Shown in pieces: positions 52,989-62,013 of a stretch of 64,000 bases of DNA. The stretch lies in the NCBI GenBank assembly GCA_003667865.1, contig CP033051.1, forward strand, positions 3,250,501 to 3,314,500. The letters run 5' to 3'. The DNA is from Rossellomorea marisflavi (lineage in GTDB: Bacteria > Bacillota > Bacilli > Bacillales > Bacillaceae_B). Position 1 is the first letter of the stretch, and each line of letters opens with the position of its first letter. The notes beneath the pieces were generated by a model. The model saw only the letters and a program-made list of their open reading frames with translations. It was not told the origin of the DNA and ran no database searches. The translations under genes and the position numbers were made by a program.

Positions 52989-54428
52989 ATGATATTCATT
53001 ATAAATCACTAGCGTCGCATAAATATTGACGAAATTTTCAGTTTTTAATCTTTCTTCCATTTGAGTAAAAAGAAAGATGATTAAGCATAGGTAGTAAACA
53101 TCCATTTTTTTACTATAACTTGTGGCGAGTGCAACCGAGATAGGTGAAATGCTTATGGGATAGCGTTTTCTCCTATTTTTCTCAACCAAATGTGTCCAGA
53201 TTTCCATAATGCTGCTTTTAAATAACGACTAATTTGTAAGTACGATCGCTTACTATTCGTATTCAGTTGAGCCAGTACATTCAAGCAATATACAATCATC
53301 GCTATATACACTTGGTTGTGCACAGCTTGTTTACTCTGGCCAAAGAACTTTTTGATATTCAAATGTTGTTTCATCCATTTGAAAAACAGTTCAATGGCCC
53401 ACCGTGATTTGTAAAGTTCAGCGATTTCATCCGCACTTAAATCAAAACGATTCGTTAATAAGTGCAGCTCATTTCCTTTTGAATCCAACACTTTTATTAG
53501 ACGGAAAACATTTTCCGACCGATTTTGCGTAGTTCCAATGACGATCATTTCATCAGATAAAACAGAAGAATCTTCTGGTAACGAGAGTGTTTCAAGGCTA
53601 CGTACTACAGCATTTTTACGCAGTCGAGAGACAAAGAAATAGCCTTCATCTGTCATGCGATCAAATCGTTCATAATCCAAGTATCCTCGATCAAACGCAT
53701 ACATGCACTCCTTGTCATCTACGAGGACTTCAAGCTGTCCTCGGTCATGTTCTTTCGCATTTGTAAGCACGGATTGATCTGGATAGGAACAACCTTTTTC
53801 CATAAACACGAGGCGTAAATGGAGCTTTACACCCGATTTAGTTTTGCGGAACTTTGCCCACTTATGGTTGTTCAAGTTCAAGGGTAGTGTACTTGAATCA
53901 ATGATTTTGAGAGGTGTTGTCGTTTTGCGTCTCGCTTGGAAATCAGTCTTTGTATGAATTTGCGTGACTAGATCAAGAAAAATGGTTTGGAAAAACTCTG
54001 TTGGAACCTGAGTTAATCGTCTACCCAGTTGAGAAAAACTGATCGACTCAAGTTTAGTTGCGTCCTGTAATTCTTCTGAAAACACGCAATCACTTAATGC
54101 TCGTAAACTCTCCGTTTCATGGAGTTGTGCATACAGTAATAATTTAAGGAATGAAGTCATATGCAGCTTTTTAGTATAGTAATTTAGTTGATAGTTTTTC
54201 ACTTGTTCCTCAAATAAATTGTTGGAAATAGGTGAAATCCATTGTTCAAATGATGTTTTTCGTGTAAACTTATCCATGCGATTGTCCTTTATTTTGGATT
54301 TGGATAGGTTACTACCACCAAACCATTATAAAGGCTTTTTTTATGGAAAAGTTTTAACTGAAAATTTAAATTAATTATTTGTGCTGAATTATTTTAATGC
54401 GACACTAGTGATTATAAATGTATATTAT
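52989..54428 (-). mobile_element. IS4-family insertion sequence
   Basis: The left end (ATGATATTCATTATAAATCA and CTAGCGTCGCAT) and the right end are inverted repeats. The reverse complement of the right end reads ATAATATACATT... CACTAGTGTCGCAT, with few mismatches over about 32 bp. A second homologous block (TTTTCAGTTTTTAA/TTAACTGAAAA) lies further in. One transposase gene fills the element. I cannot find an unambiguous target duplication, so ends are accurate to about 10 bp. GGAGGAGATTATG at the left edge looks like the start of an interrupted gene. Confidence 0.75.
53153..54277 (-). CDS. IS4-family transposase
   Basis: The 374-residue protein has an N-terminal helical region, then the DDE catalytic residues in PLKIIDSSTLPLNL (first Asp), MYAFDRGYLDYERFD (second Asp) and the YREK-like YKSRWAIELFFKWMKQ (Glu). 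Spacing and motif order are those of IS4-family enzymes. The length is complete and no frameshift is visible, so it could be active. AAAGGAC precedes the ATG on the minus strand. Confidence 0.9.
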   Translation of the reverse strand: MDKFTRKTSFEQWISPISNNLFEEQVKNYQLNYYTKKLHMTSFLKLLLYAQLHETESLRALSDCVFSEELQDATKLESISFSQLGRRLTQVPTEFFQTIFLDLVTQIHTKTDFQARRKTTTPLKIIDSSTLPLNLNNHKWAKFRKTKSGVKLHLRLVFMEKGCSYPDQSVLTNAKEHDRGQLEVLVDDKECMYAFDRGYLDYERFDRMTDEGYFFVSRLRKNAVVRSLETLSLPEDSSVLSDEMIVIGTTQNRSENVFRLIKVLDSKGNELHLLTNRFDLSADEIAELYKSRWAIELFFKWMKQHLNIKKFFGQSKQAVHNQVYIAMIVYCLNVLAQLNTNSKRSYLQISRYLKAALWKSGHIWLRKIGENAIP

Positions 54429-54677
54429 TTAATTTTCATTGGTTTTGTGTTCGCCCTGATCATTCAGTTTTTTCAGAAATACAGTCGCCTGAAACCTTTC
54501 TTTAATGTTCGTGTTTTTTTACTACTGACATTTTTATCGATTGTTACTTGGGTGATTAGTTTCGCGACTGGAGGATGGAACGGTATGAGTATAAGTAACT
54601 TTGCTTTGTCCTTGTTAATTCTATCATTGTCCGGTTTGGTATCATCATTTATTTTAAACTTGTTTATAAAAGAATAA
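54381..54677 (+). pseudogene. membrane-protein gene truncated by the IS
   Basis: The frame opens inside the IS right end, and its GTG at 54381 has no ribosome site. Beyond the IS it encodes YYLIFIGFVFALIIQFFQKY, FLLLTFLSIVTWVISFATGG and a third helix ending LFIKE. This looks like a three-helix membrane protein whose 5' end was replaced by IS sequence. The original start may be the GGAGGAGATTATG on the other side of the IS. Confidence 0.55.
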
Positions 54678-54696
54678 CAGAATAGGATGTTTATGA

Positions 54697-54798
54697 ATGA
54701 AATCTAAAATCTCCGTTATTGTCATTCTTCTTTCATTATTGTTGGGTGGCATAGGATATTTCTTGTTTATAAATGTGTTTATACCGAATATGATGTGA
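54697..54798 (+). other. 33-codon ORF for a single-helix peptide
   Basis: From ATG 54697 the frame reads MKSKISVIVILLSLLLGGIG then FLFINVFIPNMM. It has a weak site (AGGATG). It may be a real small membrane protein coupled to the truncated gene 20 bp upstream. Confidence 0.35.
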
Positions 54799-54852
54799 TT
54801 AAGTATGCGGTGTTTTACTGATAAATATAGTTGATATTTGATTTCGTAGCTA

Positions 54853-54893
54853 ACTTTTGTCTTACTAGACACAAGTGGGCAAAACTTTGTTTT
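54853..54893 (+). repeat. degenerate right end of module F
   Basis: TTTTGTCTTACTAGACACAA then GTGGGCAAAAC follows the right part of module F (TTTTGTCGTATTAGACAC...GCGCAACAA) with several changes. GCAAAAC and GTTTTGC form a small hairpin. Confidence 0.4.
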
Positions 54894-54922
54894 GCTAGAT
54901 AGGAGAATGGAGCGGAGTAAAA

Positions 54923-55090
54923 ATGATTAGATTTATATTTAGATGGATTGGTCTTCTTATGACTACAAGTACCGTTCTTTTAATTGGATACGATATAGTT
55001 ACCGGATTATGGGCTTTCATATATTTCACTGTAGGTTGCATTCTCATGTTTTTATTTAGAAGTAAAAAAAAGAAAGACATTTGGGATTAA
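54923..55090 (+). CDS. small two-helix membrane protein, 55 residues
   Basis: AGCGGAG precedes ATG 54923. The product reads MIRFIFRWIGLLMTTSTVLL, has a second helix (WAFIYFTVGCILMFLF) and ends SKKKKDIWD. The frame is clean and the site acceptable. Family unknown. Confidence 0.5.
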   Translation: MIRFIFRWIGLLMTTSTVLLIGYDIVTGLWAFIYFTVGCILMFLFRSKKKKDIWD

Positions 55091-55304
55091 GCTTATTCCT
55101 AAATGTCTTTTATCTTCTATCTGCATCCTTTTTTATTACATTACTTTGGATTCTAAAAAAATGTACCTATAAATTCTAAATAAATAAGTGATAGATAGCA
55201 TGTATCCTCTTTTCAAAGCTTAACAGACACGCTATGTGAACCAAATAAGAAAATTACTCCTCAAAATCGTATATATATATATATCCAATTATTAACTGAC
55301 GGCA

Positions 55305-55338
55305 GCGTTAATCTAAGAAGAGATTAACGCTTTTTTAT
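55305..55338 (+). terminator. family D hairpin, copy 5
   Basis: GCGTTAATCT and AGATTAACGC are perfect 10-bp arms around AAGAAG, followed by TTTTTTATATG. Confidence 0.68.
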
Positions 55339-55443
55339 ATGTAAGAACATGAAGTTTTTATTTTGGTTGAAAATTCAAAAAAATGAAACCTTTAAAAAGC
55401 TAAGTCGTATATTTTTGTAAAGATATATAAAGGGAGAGACCTT

Positions 55444-55752
55444 ATGTACATAAAAAGAGTCAAAGTCTTATCTGTGTTGTTTATCATGGGAGTATTATTG
55501 CTTGGGTGTTCAAACCAAGAGGAGAAAGAGGTAAATTCACCAGAGATCACGTTACAGGAATTTAATCAACTTTCTAAAGGAATGTCATATGAAGAAGTAG
55601 CTGAAATTATTGGTAGTGATGGAATTCAATCTGCCCCAGACGATGATAGTACTAAAATGCTTATATGGGATGGAGTTGTGAAAGGTTCATTTGCAAGCAT
55701 TGAATTTAAGAAAAATCAATTAACAAGAAAAATGCAGGTGGACTTAAAGTAA
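55444..55752 (+). CDS. DUF3862-like lipoprotein
   Basis: AAAGGGAG precedes the ATG. The 102-residue product has a lipoprotein signal ending VLLLGCSN. A domain follows with LQEFNQLSKGMSYEEVAEII, KMLIWDGVVKGSFASIEFKK and a C-terminal KMQVDLK. This is the BLIP-like/DUF3862 pattern, an SmpA-like small surface fold. The stop overlaps the ATG of the broken permease gene (TAATG), so it was cotranscribed and coupled with the permease pair. It may be an accessory surface protein for that transporter. Confidence 0.75.
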   Translation: MYIKRVKVLSVLFIMGVLLLGCSNQEEKEVNSPEITLQEFNQLSKGMSYEEVAEIIGSDGIQSAPDDDSTKMLIWDGVVKGSFASIEFKKNQLTRKMQVDLK

Positions 55753-56618
55753 TGAAAAAATATAGTTTCATGACCTTAGAGATGTTGGCAACCGTATCAG
55801 TAATAATTATTATTGGTTGTCTTCCTTTATATATCCAAAATGGTGCATTTTTCTATTATCTACAAAGTGGGATATACTATCTTGTTTAACCAAGTGAAAT
55901 CACAATCTATTTCAATAGCGATAAAGCTAGTGATTTTTTTTAAGTGTTTTCTACACCATACATAAATTCTATTAGTATTTTGTTTTTTTCATTTTTACTC
56001 TCGATTTTCTTAGCGTTATTTCTAACATTCTTCTATATTAAATCATCAGAAAAAAGCAAAAAGGGAGTGCGAGGCGTCCTTTTCTTTATTGAGTCTATGC
56101 CTGATGCGTTAACAGTAGTGCTCATTCAAATTTGCGTAATATGGATATTTAAGAATACAGGGATTTTATTATCAAATGTTGTTTCATTTGGAGGAGATTC
56201 ACTATTAGTTCTCCCTATACTATGCTTAACGATTATTCCAACCTTGCAATTATTTAACTACTTCACTTCTTATGTATTAGAAGAACAAGATAAACTCTAT
56301 GTTCAATTTTTATATTCTAAAGGGTTGAGACAAAATTATATTATTATCGTTCATCTGTTCCGGAATGCTTTAATACACTTGGTTAATCATTCTAAAGGAA
56401 TTTTCTTATTTATGCTCTCAAACCTATTAATATTAGAACTTATCCTTAATGTTGATGGGATGATGAGGTTTATTCAAATATACGGCCTGACAGATCATAG
56501 AGTTCTAATATGGAGTTTACTTTCTCTTTACATCCCTTTCTTTGTTATAATGCGGTTTGGAGATGTATTGGTATTCCAGATTACAGGTAAAAGTGTAAAA
56601 GGGGAGTCCTTGCAATGA
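55752..56618 (+). pseudogene. OppB-like ABC permease gene with two in-frame stops
   Basis: From ATG 55752 the frame reads MKKYSFMTLEMLATVSVIII, with stops at TAA 55887 and TAA 55941, then continues without break as STPYINSISILFFSFLLSIF to the normal end. It aligns in layout with the intact permease at 34759-35631, including VQFLYSKGLRQNYIIIVHLF as the EAA-type loop. A GTG at 55944 could start a 224-residue product but has no ribosome site. The first membrane helix and outside loop would be lost. Confidence 0.72.
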
Positions 56619-57538
56619 CCTTGATAAAAAAAATCTACTTTGCTATTGGTATTTCTATACTTTTAGTACTCCTTTTGCTTAGTGTCTTTCCTTCACTAGT
56701 ATTTACAGATGAGCAAACGGAGCCGAACAGGTTGTTATATAACGAAGAAGGAAAAATTATTGCTTCTTCACCTATTTCACCGAAATTAATGCCACCTTTT
56801 GGAACAAACGAGTTGGGTGAAAATCTTCTCTACTTAATGATCTCTGGAGCAAAATACACGTTGATTTTTGTTATTCTAATCGCTTTCGTTAGAGTGTTAA
56901 TGTCATTAATTGGTGGTATTATGTATGCGTTCTTTTTAGGGAAATATAAAAGTTGGTTTAAAAAGATTTTAGATATTGTGTACTTTGTCCCGCCGATCTT
57001 TTTAGCTTTTTTTATTCTTATATCTTTTAACAGCAAAAACATTGGAGGTGGGATTGATTATTCTTATCTCTTAATTCAATTCATCATTTTGGTTGTAATT
57101 GCAGTCCTGCCATTATCGGTTTTCATAGGTGAGGAGATTAGTAGCTACTTATCAAATGACTTTATAAACGTAACCTATCTAGCGGGAGTGGACCATCTCT
57201 ATATTTTCAGGAAGCATATTTGGTTGTTTCTTAAAAGAAGATTATTTGTTGTGTTCTTTGAACAGATCATTCAAACTTTAATACTATTAGTTCACCTTGG
57301 GATTCTCGGTGTCTTTATAGGAGGAGACCGTTTAATCCTTATGACGGACAGCGTAGAGAGCGTAGAGGCTTTCTCGCTTTCAAATGAATGGTCAGGATTA
57401 ATAGGAACAGACCTAAGCAATATTTATGTCTATCCTTGGATAATCATCACTCCATTAATTGGTTTTACAATTGTGATTATTGCACTAAAGCTTATCTTGT
57501 TAGGGATCGACGATAATAAAAGGTTTAGAGTGTCTTAA
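56615..57538 (+). CDS. ABC transporter permease, OppC-like
   Basis: The 307-residue protein has an N-terminal helix and an extracytoplasmic MPPFGTNELGENLLYLMISG, the same FGTD-type motif as 35628-36671. A permease domain with FINVTYLAGVDHLYIFRKHI as the EAA loop follows. It overlaps the previous gene by ATGA and is paralogous to the permease at 35628. With its partner broken and no ATPase nearby, the transporter is probably not functional unless the partner is rescued. Confidence 0.75.
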   Translation: MTLIKKIYFAIGISILLVLLLLSVFPSLVFTDEQTEPNRLLYNEEGKIIASSPISPKLMPPFGTNELGENLLYLMISGAKYTLIFVILIAFVRVLMSLIGGIMYAFFLGKYKSWFKKILDIVYFVPPIFLAFFILISFNSKNIGGGIDYSYLLIQFIILVVIAVLPLSVFIGEEISSYLSNDFINVTYLAGVDHLYIFRKHIWLFLKRRLFVVFFEQIIQTLILLVHLGILGVFIGGDRLILMTDSVESVEAFSLSNEWSGLIGTDLSNIYVYPWIIITPLIGFTIVIIALKLILLGIDDNKRFRVS

Positions 57539-57680
57539 TACTTCATTTTTTTTAACCGAAGAAGTAGGAGATAGTTTAGTAGTTTTTTCACAGTTCTAAC
57601 GCTAATTATTTGAAAATTATATTGATGTATCGAGGATGTTACATATATATTTTATTACTAATGAGATGGGTGGACAAAAT

Positions 57681-58391
57681 ATGATATTACATACACATGT
57701 GGTTGGGGACGGAGAGGAAACCATTGTTTTCCTGCACACATTATTACAATCAGGAGTCAATGATTTTGAGGATCAGGTACATTATTTCAAGAATAAGTAC
57801 AAGGTTATATCTCCTGATCTAAGAGGGCATGGTAAATCAATATCCAATCAATTTGATAACTACATAGAACAGTGTGCAAACGATTTATATGAAACTCTCA
57901 TTATGCTAGATGAAAGAAACGTGCACTTGGCAGGGTGTTCCTTAGGTGGATTAGTTTCAATTGTTTTTGCTAAGATGTTTCCTGACATGGTAAAGACTTT
58001 AACAGTATCTGGAGTAATAAATGAAAGACCTATCAATTGGGAAGAATTGTCGAAAGAAGAAAAAACAAATGCAGAAAATATCTTAAAGGAACAACAGAAC
58101 GTAGCCTATTTTGATCGTCTCCATCCAGATAATTATTGGAGAGAGCTACTCGAATCTTCCTTTGTTCCAGATTGGTATCCTTTTGGTTATACAGTAAACC
58201 TGAACGGTATAGACTCGCCAATCCTTGTAATGGTTGGAGAAGAGGCAAAGGATGAAGTGAAAAGTGCGATTGCTTATAAAGAATCATCAGAAAACGTCAA
58301 AATTGCTATTCTTCCTTTCGCTGGACATATGGTTCACGAACAACAATCAAGCTTATATAATCGTGTACTGAATACTTTCCTTGATCGTTAA
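57681..58391 (+). CDS. alpha/beta hydrolase
   Basis: I start at ATG 57681 (GGGTGG upstream), not 57636. The 236-residue protein opens TIVFLHTLLQSGVNDFEDQV and YKVISPDLRGHGKS, has the nucleophile elbow VHLAGCSLGGLVSIVFAKMF and ends with PILVMVGEEAKDEV (acid region) and LPFAGHMVHEQQSSL (His). The GxSxG Ser is in GCSLGG. It belongs to the general esterase/haloperoxidase-like group; the substrate is unknown. Confidence 0.82.
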   Translation: MILHTHVVGDGEETIVFLHTLLQSGVNDFEDQVHYFKNKYKVISPDLRGHGKSISNQFDNYIEQCANDLYETLIMLDERNVHLAGCSLGGLVSIVFAKMFPDMVKTLTVSGVINERPINWEELSKEEKTNAENILKEQQNVAYFDRLHPDNYWRELLESSFVPDWYPFGYTVNLNGIDSPILVMVGEEAKDEVKSAIAYKESSENVKIAILPFAGHMVHEQQSSLYNRVLNTFLDR

Positions 58392-59209
58392 GAATGGTCA
58401 TCATCCAAGATAGGTTTTTGTGAAGGGTACTGTAAGTATTAATTCACCGAGTTAAAAAAGCTATACACTTATAATATTAGAGGTAAATTAGGGAGCAGTT
58501 TTCTGAAACTGTTCCTAAAGATAAATATGGAAGACCAATGAAAGCAGGAAAGTGGTCAAGAGACACGTCAGTGCAGCTGGAGGAAAATAATAAAAGAAAT
58601 AGCTGCAGGTAAAGCCGAAATGGAGCTGCCACATAAGGTAGCTCCTTATTTCGTGCTGTTACTACACAACCAAAAATATTACTTGTTGCTATTGTCTTTT
58701 ATCGTTTTAATGATCCAGAGAGTTTGAGCTAAGGTTGTGATCATGGATATTACTGTCATAAGTATATGACTTCTTTTTCTAGTCTTTTTATCATTAAATA
58801 ACAAAGTGCATCGGTCCTTTTAAGATTTTTTAATCAACTATATTTTATCCATTTATTGTAATTTTATTTAAAAAATAAATTGTAAAAACGTTAAACACAT
58901 ATGCTGGTGCATCTCACTCATGTTCTCAGGAAAGGTGATTTGATTCTGATCGATTGAGTCTAAATATATTTAAATATGGCAGTGTACATTGGTTGCGATA
59001 AACTAGTGAAAAATTCACTGAATCATAGAGGTATATCTACATAAGTATGCAGCTGTTGAACGTGGGAAGGTACGAATCTATGCAGGATTTGTACCTACTT
59101 TTGTTGAATTAAAGTAAAGATTAATCGAATAATTCTGAAATAATAAGTCATTAGCTATTTAGGGTTTCATGAAGATAACTAAGATATTTATAAGACTGGG
59201 GGAAGGTCT
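58392..59209. other. 818-bp intergenic region with a gene remnant and hairpins
   Basis: An open frame at about 58494-58613 spells EQFSETVPKDKYGRPMKAGK and WSRDTSVQLEENNKRN without a start. It could be the 3' end of a lost gene. GGAGCTGCC and GGTAGCTCC at 58622-58648 form a terminator-like hairpin. A family C hairpin lies at 59069. I see nothing else. Confidence 0.4.
59069..59108 (+). terminator. family C hairpin, copy 3
   Basis: GGTACGAATC, TATGCA and GGATTTGTACC form the hairpin, followed by TACTTTTGTTGAATTAAAGT. It is closely related to 36700-36740. Confidence 0.65.
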
Positions 59210-59833
59210 TTGATAAAAAATTATTTCATTATAACTTCTATATTCATCCTACTCTTAACCTTAAGCGCTGGATGCACGAATACAAATGAAAAGGCAGCTA
59301 CGATCTCCGTTCATTCCGATTCTGAATATGTAAATACTTTCGAAGATTTACATTTAGGGATACTATTTGATTTTGATTTCACATTGCCTGATGCAGATAA
59401 AAGGTGGGTAAATCTCTGGGTAGAAAGATACATCGATGGAGAAAAAGAGTCTCAACCATTGACACAATTATCATACGGAAATAGTCCGACTAACGTTGAA
59501 CATGGGCATCTGGGGTTCGGAATGATACATACAAGCTTAGAAGACACTTTAGTGTTTCTTTATGGTCCTGGAGTAAGTACTCATCCAACAAGGATTGAAA
59601 AAACATCCAATACTGATGTAATCAGTTCATGGGATTATGCCATTGGTAATGAAAAAGTAGAGTTAGAGAGCGATGAAACAAAAATATTAGCGGTATATAG
59701 AGAAACAGAAAGTAGTACGATTCGTACAGTGGATTTACAAGATGAAGATTCAGTAAATGAAATTATTAAACAAGATAATATGGTACTACTACTAAAGGTG
59801 AAAATTGAAGAAGAACATAGTACTCCTAACTAG
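59210..59833 (+). CDS. lipoprotein
   Basis: TTG 59210 follows GGGGGAAGG. The 207-residue product has a lipoprotein signal ending LTLSAGCTN. A surface domain with strand-rich text follows (FEDLHLGILFDFDFTLPDAD, RWVNLWVERYIDGEKESQPL, GMIHTSLEDTLVFLYGPGVS). It resembles Bacillus lipoproteins of unknown function. It is monocistronic, after a family C hairpin. Confidence 0.72.
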   Translation: MIKNYFIITSIFILLLTLSAGCTNTNEKAATISVHSDSEYVNTFEDLHLGILFDFDFTLPDADKRWVNLWVERYIDGEKESQPLTQLSYGNSPTNVEHGHLGFGMIHTSLEDTLVFLYGPGVSTHPTRIEKTSNTDVISSWDYAIGNEKVELESDETKILAVYRETESSTIRTVDLQDEDSVNEIIKQDNMVLLLKVKIEEEHSTPN

Positions 59834-60031
59834 GAATTGTGATTAGGTAATCTGTGAACGAATGTCCCTTAACTAAATCCCAACTTTAAGGAAATAAAAT
59901 CGTTCTCTTAATTTTCTACCTTCTAAAATTTATGGAAATTTCATGGGAAATAAAGAGGGATTTAAGATTATTGATGGAATTATTTTAGTGTTCCACTAAG
60001 AGGAATATATCTTTACTAGGAGATGATTTTT

Positions 60032-60394
60032 GTGAGTGAGCAGGTTGTAGAGAAATTTGTTGAACGAATTGATGCTGTATTCCTCCCTGTAAAAAACCTT
60101 GAGGAATCATTGGCATGGTACCAAGAGATATTTGGTTTTGATTTACGTTGGAAAAATGAAAGAATGTGTGGTTTGTCAATAGCATCTAATTGTGGATTCC
60201 ACCTCGTTGAAATCTCAGATTTTCAACCTATCAATAAGTACACCCCATTTAATTATGTTGTAAAAGATGTAGAAAATATACGGAATAAGTTAATTAATAA
60301 AAATGTAACAGTATCAGATTTAAGAAAAGGAGAGCCAAAACGATTTGATTTAACTGATATTAATGGAAATATGATAAGTGTCATTGAATTATAA
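60032..60394 (+). CDS. VOC-superfamily (glyoxalase-like) protein
   Basis: GTG 60032 has AGGAG nine bases upstream; ATG 60023 is too close. The 120-residue protein shows two beta-alpha-beta-beta-beta repeats. The first is RIDAVFLPVKNLEESLAWYQ, EIFGFDLRWKN. The second is YTPFNYVVKDVENIRNKLIN and FDLTDINGNMISVIEL. The usual metal-ligand His/Glu positions are only partly kept. It may be a glyoxalase-fold resistance or binding protein; substrate unknown. Confidence 0.78.
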   Translation: MSEQVVEKFVERIDAVFLPVKNLEESLAWYQEIFGFDLRWKNERMCGLSIASNCGFHLVEISDFQPINKYTPFNYVVKDVENIRNKLINKNVTVSDLRKGEPKRFDLTDINGNMISVIEL

Positions 60395-60554
60395 TCTTTG
60401 TTTACTTGCTTTTAACTATAGCAAGGTTTTTTAACTAATGTCCTATAAGCTTACTTAACTGAAAGGTTAATAGAATTTTAAAATAAATGATCCATTTTAT
60501 AAATAATGACCCATTGTTAAACGTTTATGATTCAGGAGAACGTGTTAAAAAGTT

Positions 60555-60599
60555 ACAGACATAATGAAGTATAAATTATTTCATTATGTCTGTTTTTTC
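60555..60599 (+). terminator. intrinsic terminator
   Basis: ACAGACATAATGAA and TTCATTATGTCTGT are perfect 14-bp arms with an 11-base loop, followed by a TTTTTT run. Confidence 0.75.
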
Positions 60600-60757
60600 T
60601 CCATACCTTTACATGTAATAATTGGTATTTAGGAAACTGGTGACTGTTTATCCTGGGACTATCACAAGGAATCACCTTTATTATGATAAGGATTGTTTAA
60701 CGTCTAGTTTATATAGAATTATTATAGGATCACTTTTTACAGTATGGGAGCATGGAT

Positions 60758-61378
60758 ATGGCATATTTATTACTTACAATTTTGGTTGGATTTATCATTA
60801 CGAGCTTAATTTTAATAGCTAATAGAAATCAATACAAAGAGGAACATGATGCTACAACGCTTTACAAAAAACAAAAGCGTGCATTGTTCAGCTTGTTAGG
60901 AATCATTTATTTTGGTTTTATAGCACTTCAGCTTGGCAGAGTACAAGCAATCACAAATTTTAACTATAGTCTTCATGAAATAATGTTTGTTATTGCCACA
61001 TTATCTCTGTATGCTACACCTTTTGCATTGATTATTTACATATATAATTTGATAAAGTACGTACGCAAAAGAGGTAAGCAAAAGACACGTTTTAAGACAA
61101 TACTTAAAACGGTTCTCGTAATTGCATCAATTATTGCTATTATTGCCGTAATGAACCATCAATCACAGGAGGTTTCTACTTCTGGTGTATTTGAGATCCA
61201 ACGGAAACTATACGAAGAAGGAAAATATTATTTAGTTATAGAAGATAGAAAGATCAGAGTCTCACAAAATGAATATCAACTAATTGAGGTGAAAAAACAG
61301 TATTTAATTCATTTTCATTGGAATGGGAATTCTCCGAACAAAGCGTACTTAAATACTATTGAACCAATTACTAACTAG
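60758..61378 (+). CDS. membrane protein with extracytoplasmic C-terminal domain
   Basis: GGGAG lies seven bases before ATG 60758. The 206-residue protein has helices at about 2-20, 44-62, 77-99 and 117-136. A ~70-residue soluble tail follows (FEIQRKLYEEGKYYLVIEDR, YLIHFHWNGNSPNKAYLNTI). The tail looks like a small beta domain facing outside. Family unknown. Confidence 0.58.
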   Translation: MAYLLLTILVGFIITSLILIANRNQYKEEHDATTLYKKQKRALFSLLGIIYFGFIALQLGRVQAITNFNYSLHEIMFVIATLSLYATPFALIIYIYNLIKYVRKRGKQKTRFKTILKTVLVIASIIAIIAVMNHQSQEVSTSGVFEIQRKLYEEGKYYLVIEDRKIRVSQNEYQLIEVKKQYLIHFHWNGNSPNKAYLNTIEPITN

Positions 61379-61399
61379 AAAATGAATGTTGAACATTAA

Positions 61400-61570
61400 T
61401 CGACTAACCGTTTTCGTGATTACTTCGAATTTTATCTGTATTTTGATATTTCGTTAAAAACAATTAACGTATTTGGTGGTATCTCTAGTCCAGGTATTGT
61501 TCATCTAGTTGGTAGCTCATACTCTCTGGATGGAAAAACACCTGAAGAAATGAAAAGTAAACTACAGTAA
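61400..61570 (+). pseudogene. start-less gene remnant
   Basis: An open frame of 56 codons without a start spells YFEFYLYFDISLKTINVFGG and ISSPGIVHLVGSSYSLDGKT, ending MKSKLQ and TAA. It looks like the 3' end of a lost gene just upstream of the PadR operator. Confidence 0.35.
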
Positions 61571-61619
61571 AGTAAGCATGGATGTGTGAGCGTTGTTCTC
61601 ATGCATCTTTTTTATTGAC

Positions 61620-61648
61620 TTGTAATACGATGTGCATCGTATTACAAT
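61620..61648 (+). promoter_or_regulatory. PadR-type operator/promoter, perfect 28-bp palindrome
   Basis: TTGTAATACGATG, TG, CATCGTATTACAA is a perfect palindrome at 61620-61647. It contains TTGTAA (-35-like) and TACAAT (-10 at 61643-61648) spaced by 17 bp. It lies 36 bp before padR, so the operator and promoter coincide: autorepression by the PadR protein is the likely arrangement. Confidence 0.8.
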
Positions 61649-61683
61649 GAAATTAGAATCTTATTTCAAATGAGGCGATTTGC

Positions 61684-62013
61684 ATGGATAAAGAAATGAT
61701 GAAGGGTAGTATTGATTTATTGCTTTTATCTTTAATTGAACAACGTGATTTATATGGATATGAAATGACCAAAATACTTCACCAACTAAGTGATGGTACA
61801 TATCAAATGAGCGAGGGAACACTTTACCCAGCATTAAAAAGATTAGAAAGAAAGGAATGGGTGACATCTTATTGGAATGAAACGAGTGTTGGAAGACGAA
61901 AGTACTATAAGATTACTGATTCCGGTCAAAAGGAGCTAAAAACGAAGCAGCAAAACTTTAATCTCATTCAGAACTTGGTCAAAAGAAGTTCGGAGGGATT
62001 AGGTGAACTCTAA
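61684..62013 (+). CDS. PadR-family transcriptional regulator
   Basis: The 109-residue protein has the PadR winged helix: KGSIDLLLLSLIEQRDLYGY, MTKILHQLSDGTYQMSEGTL, YPALKRLERKEWVTSYW and the wing GRRKYYKITDSGQKEL. GAGGCG precedes the ATG. It overlaps the next gene by 11 bp, a standard PadR plus HAAS-domain membrane protein arrangement. It should repress its own operon through the palindrome upstream and release it upon ligand binding or membrane stress. Confidence 0.9.
   Translation: MDKEMMKGSIDLLLLSLIEQRDLYGYEMTKILHQLSDGTYQMSEGTLYPALKRLERKEWVTSYWNETSVGRRKYYKITDSGQKELKTKQQNFNLIQNLVKRSSEGLGEL

Noticed and set aside
55265..55290. TA dinucleotide run considered as a phase-variation tract
   Set aside because: It is short, non-coding and not placed between recognisable promoter elements.
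60622..60822. 66-codon frame before the membrane protein at 60758
   Set aside because: No ribosome site and overlap with a clearly coding frame that has GGGAG at the right distance.
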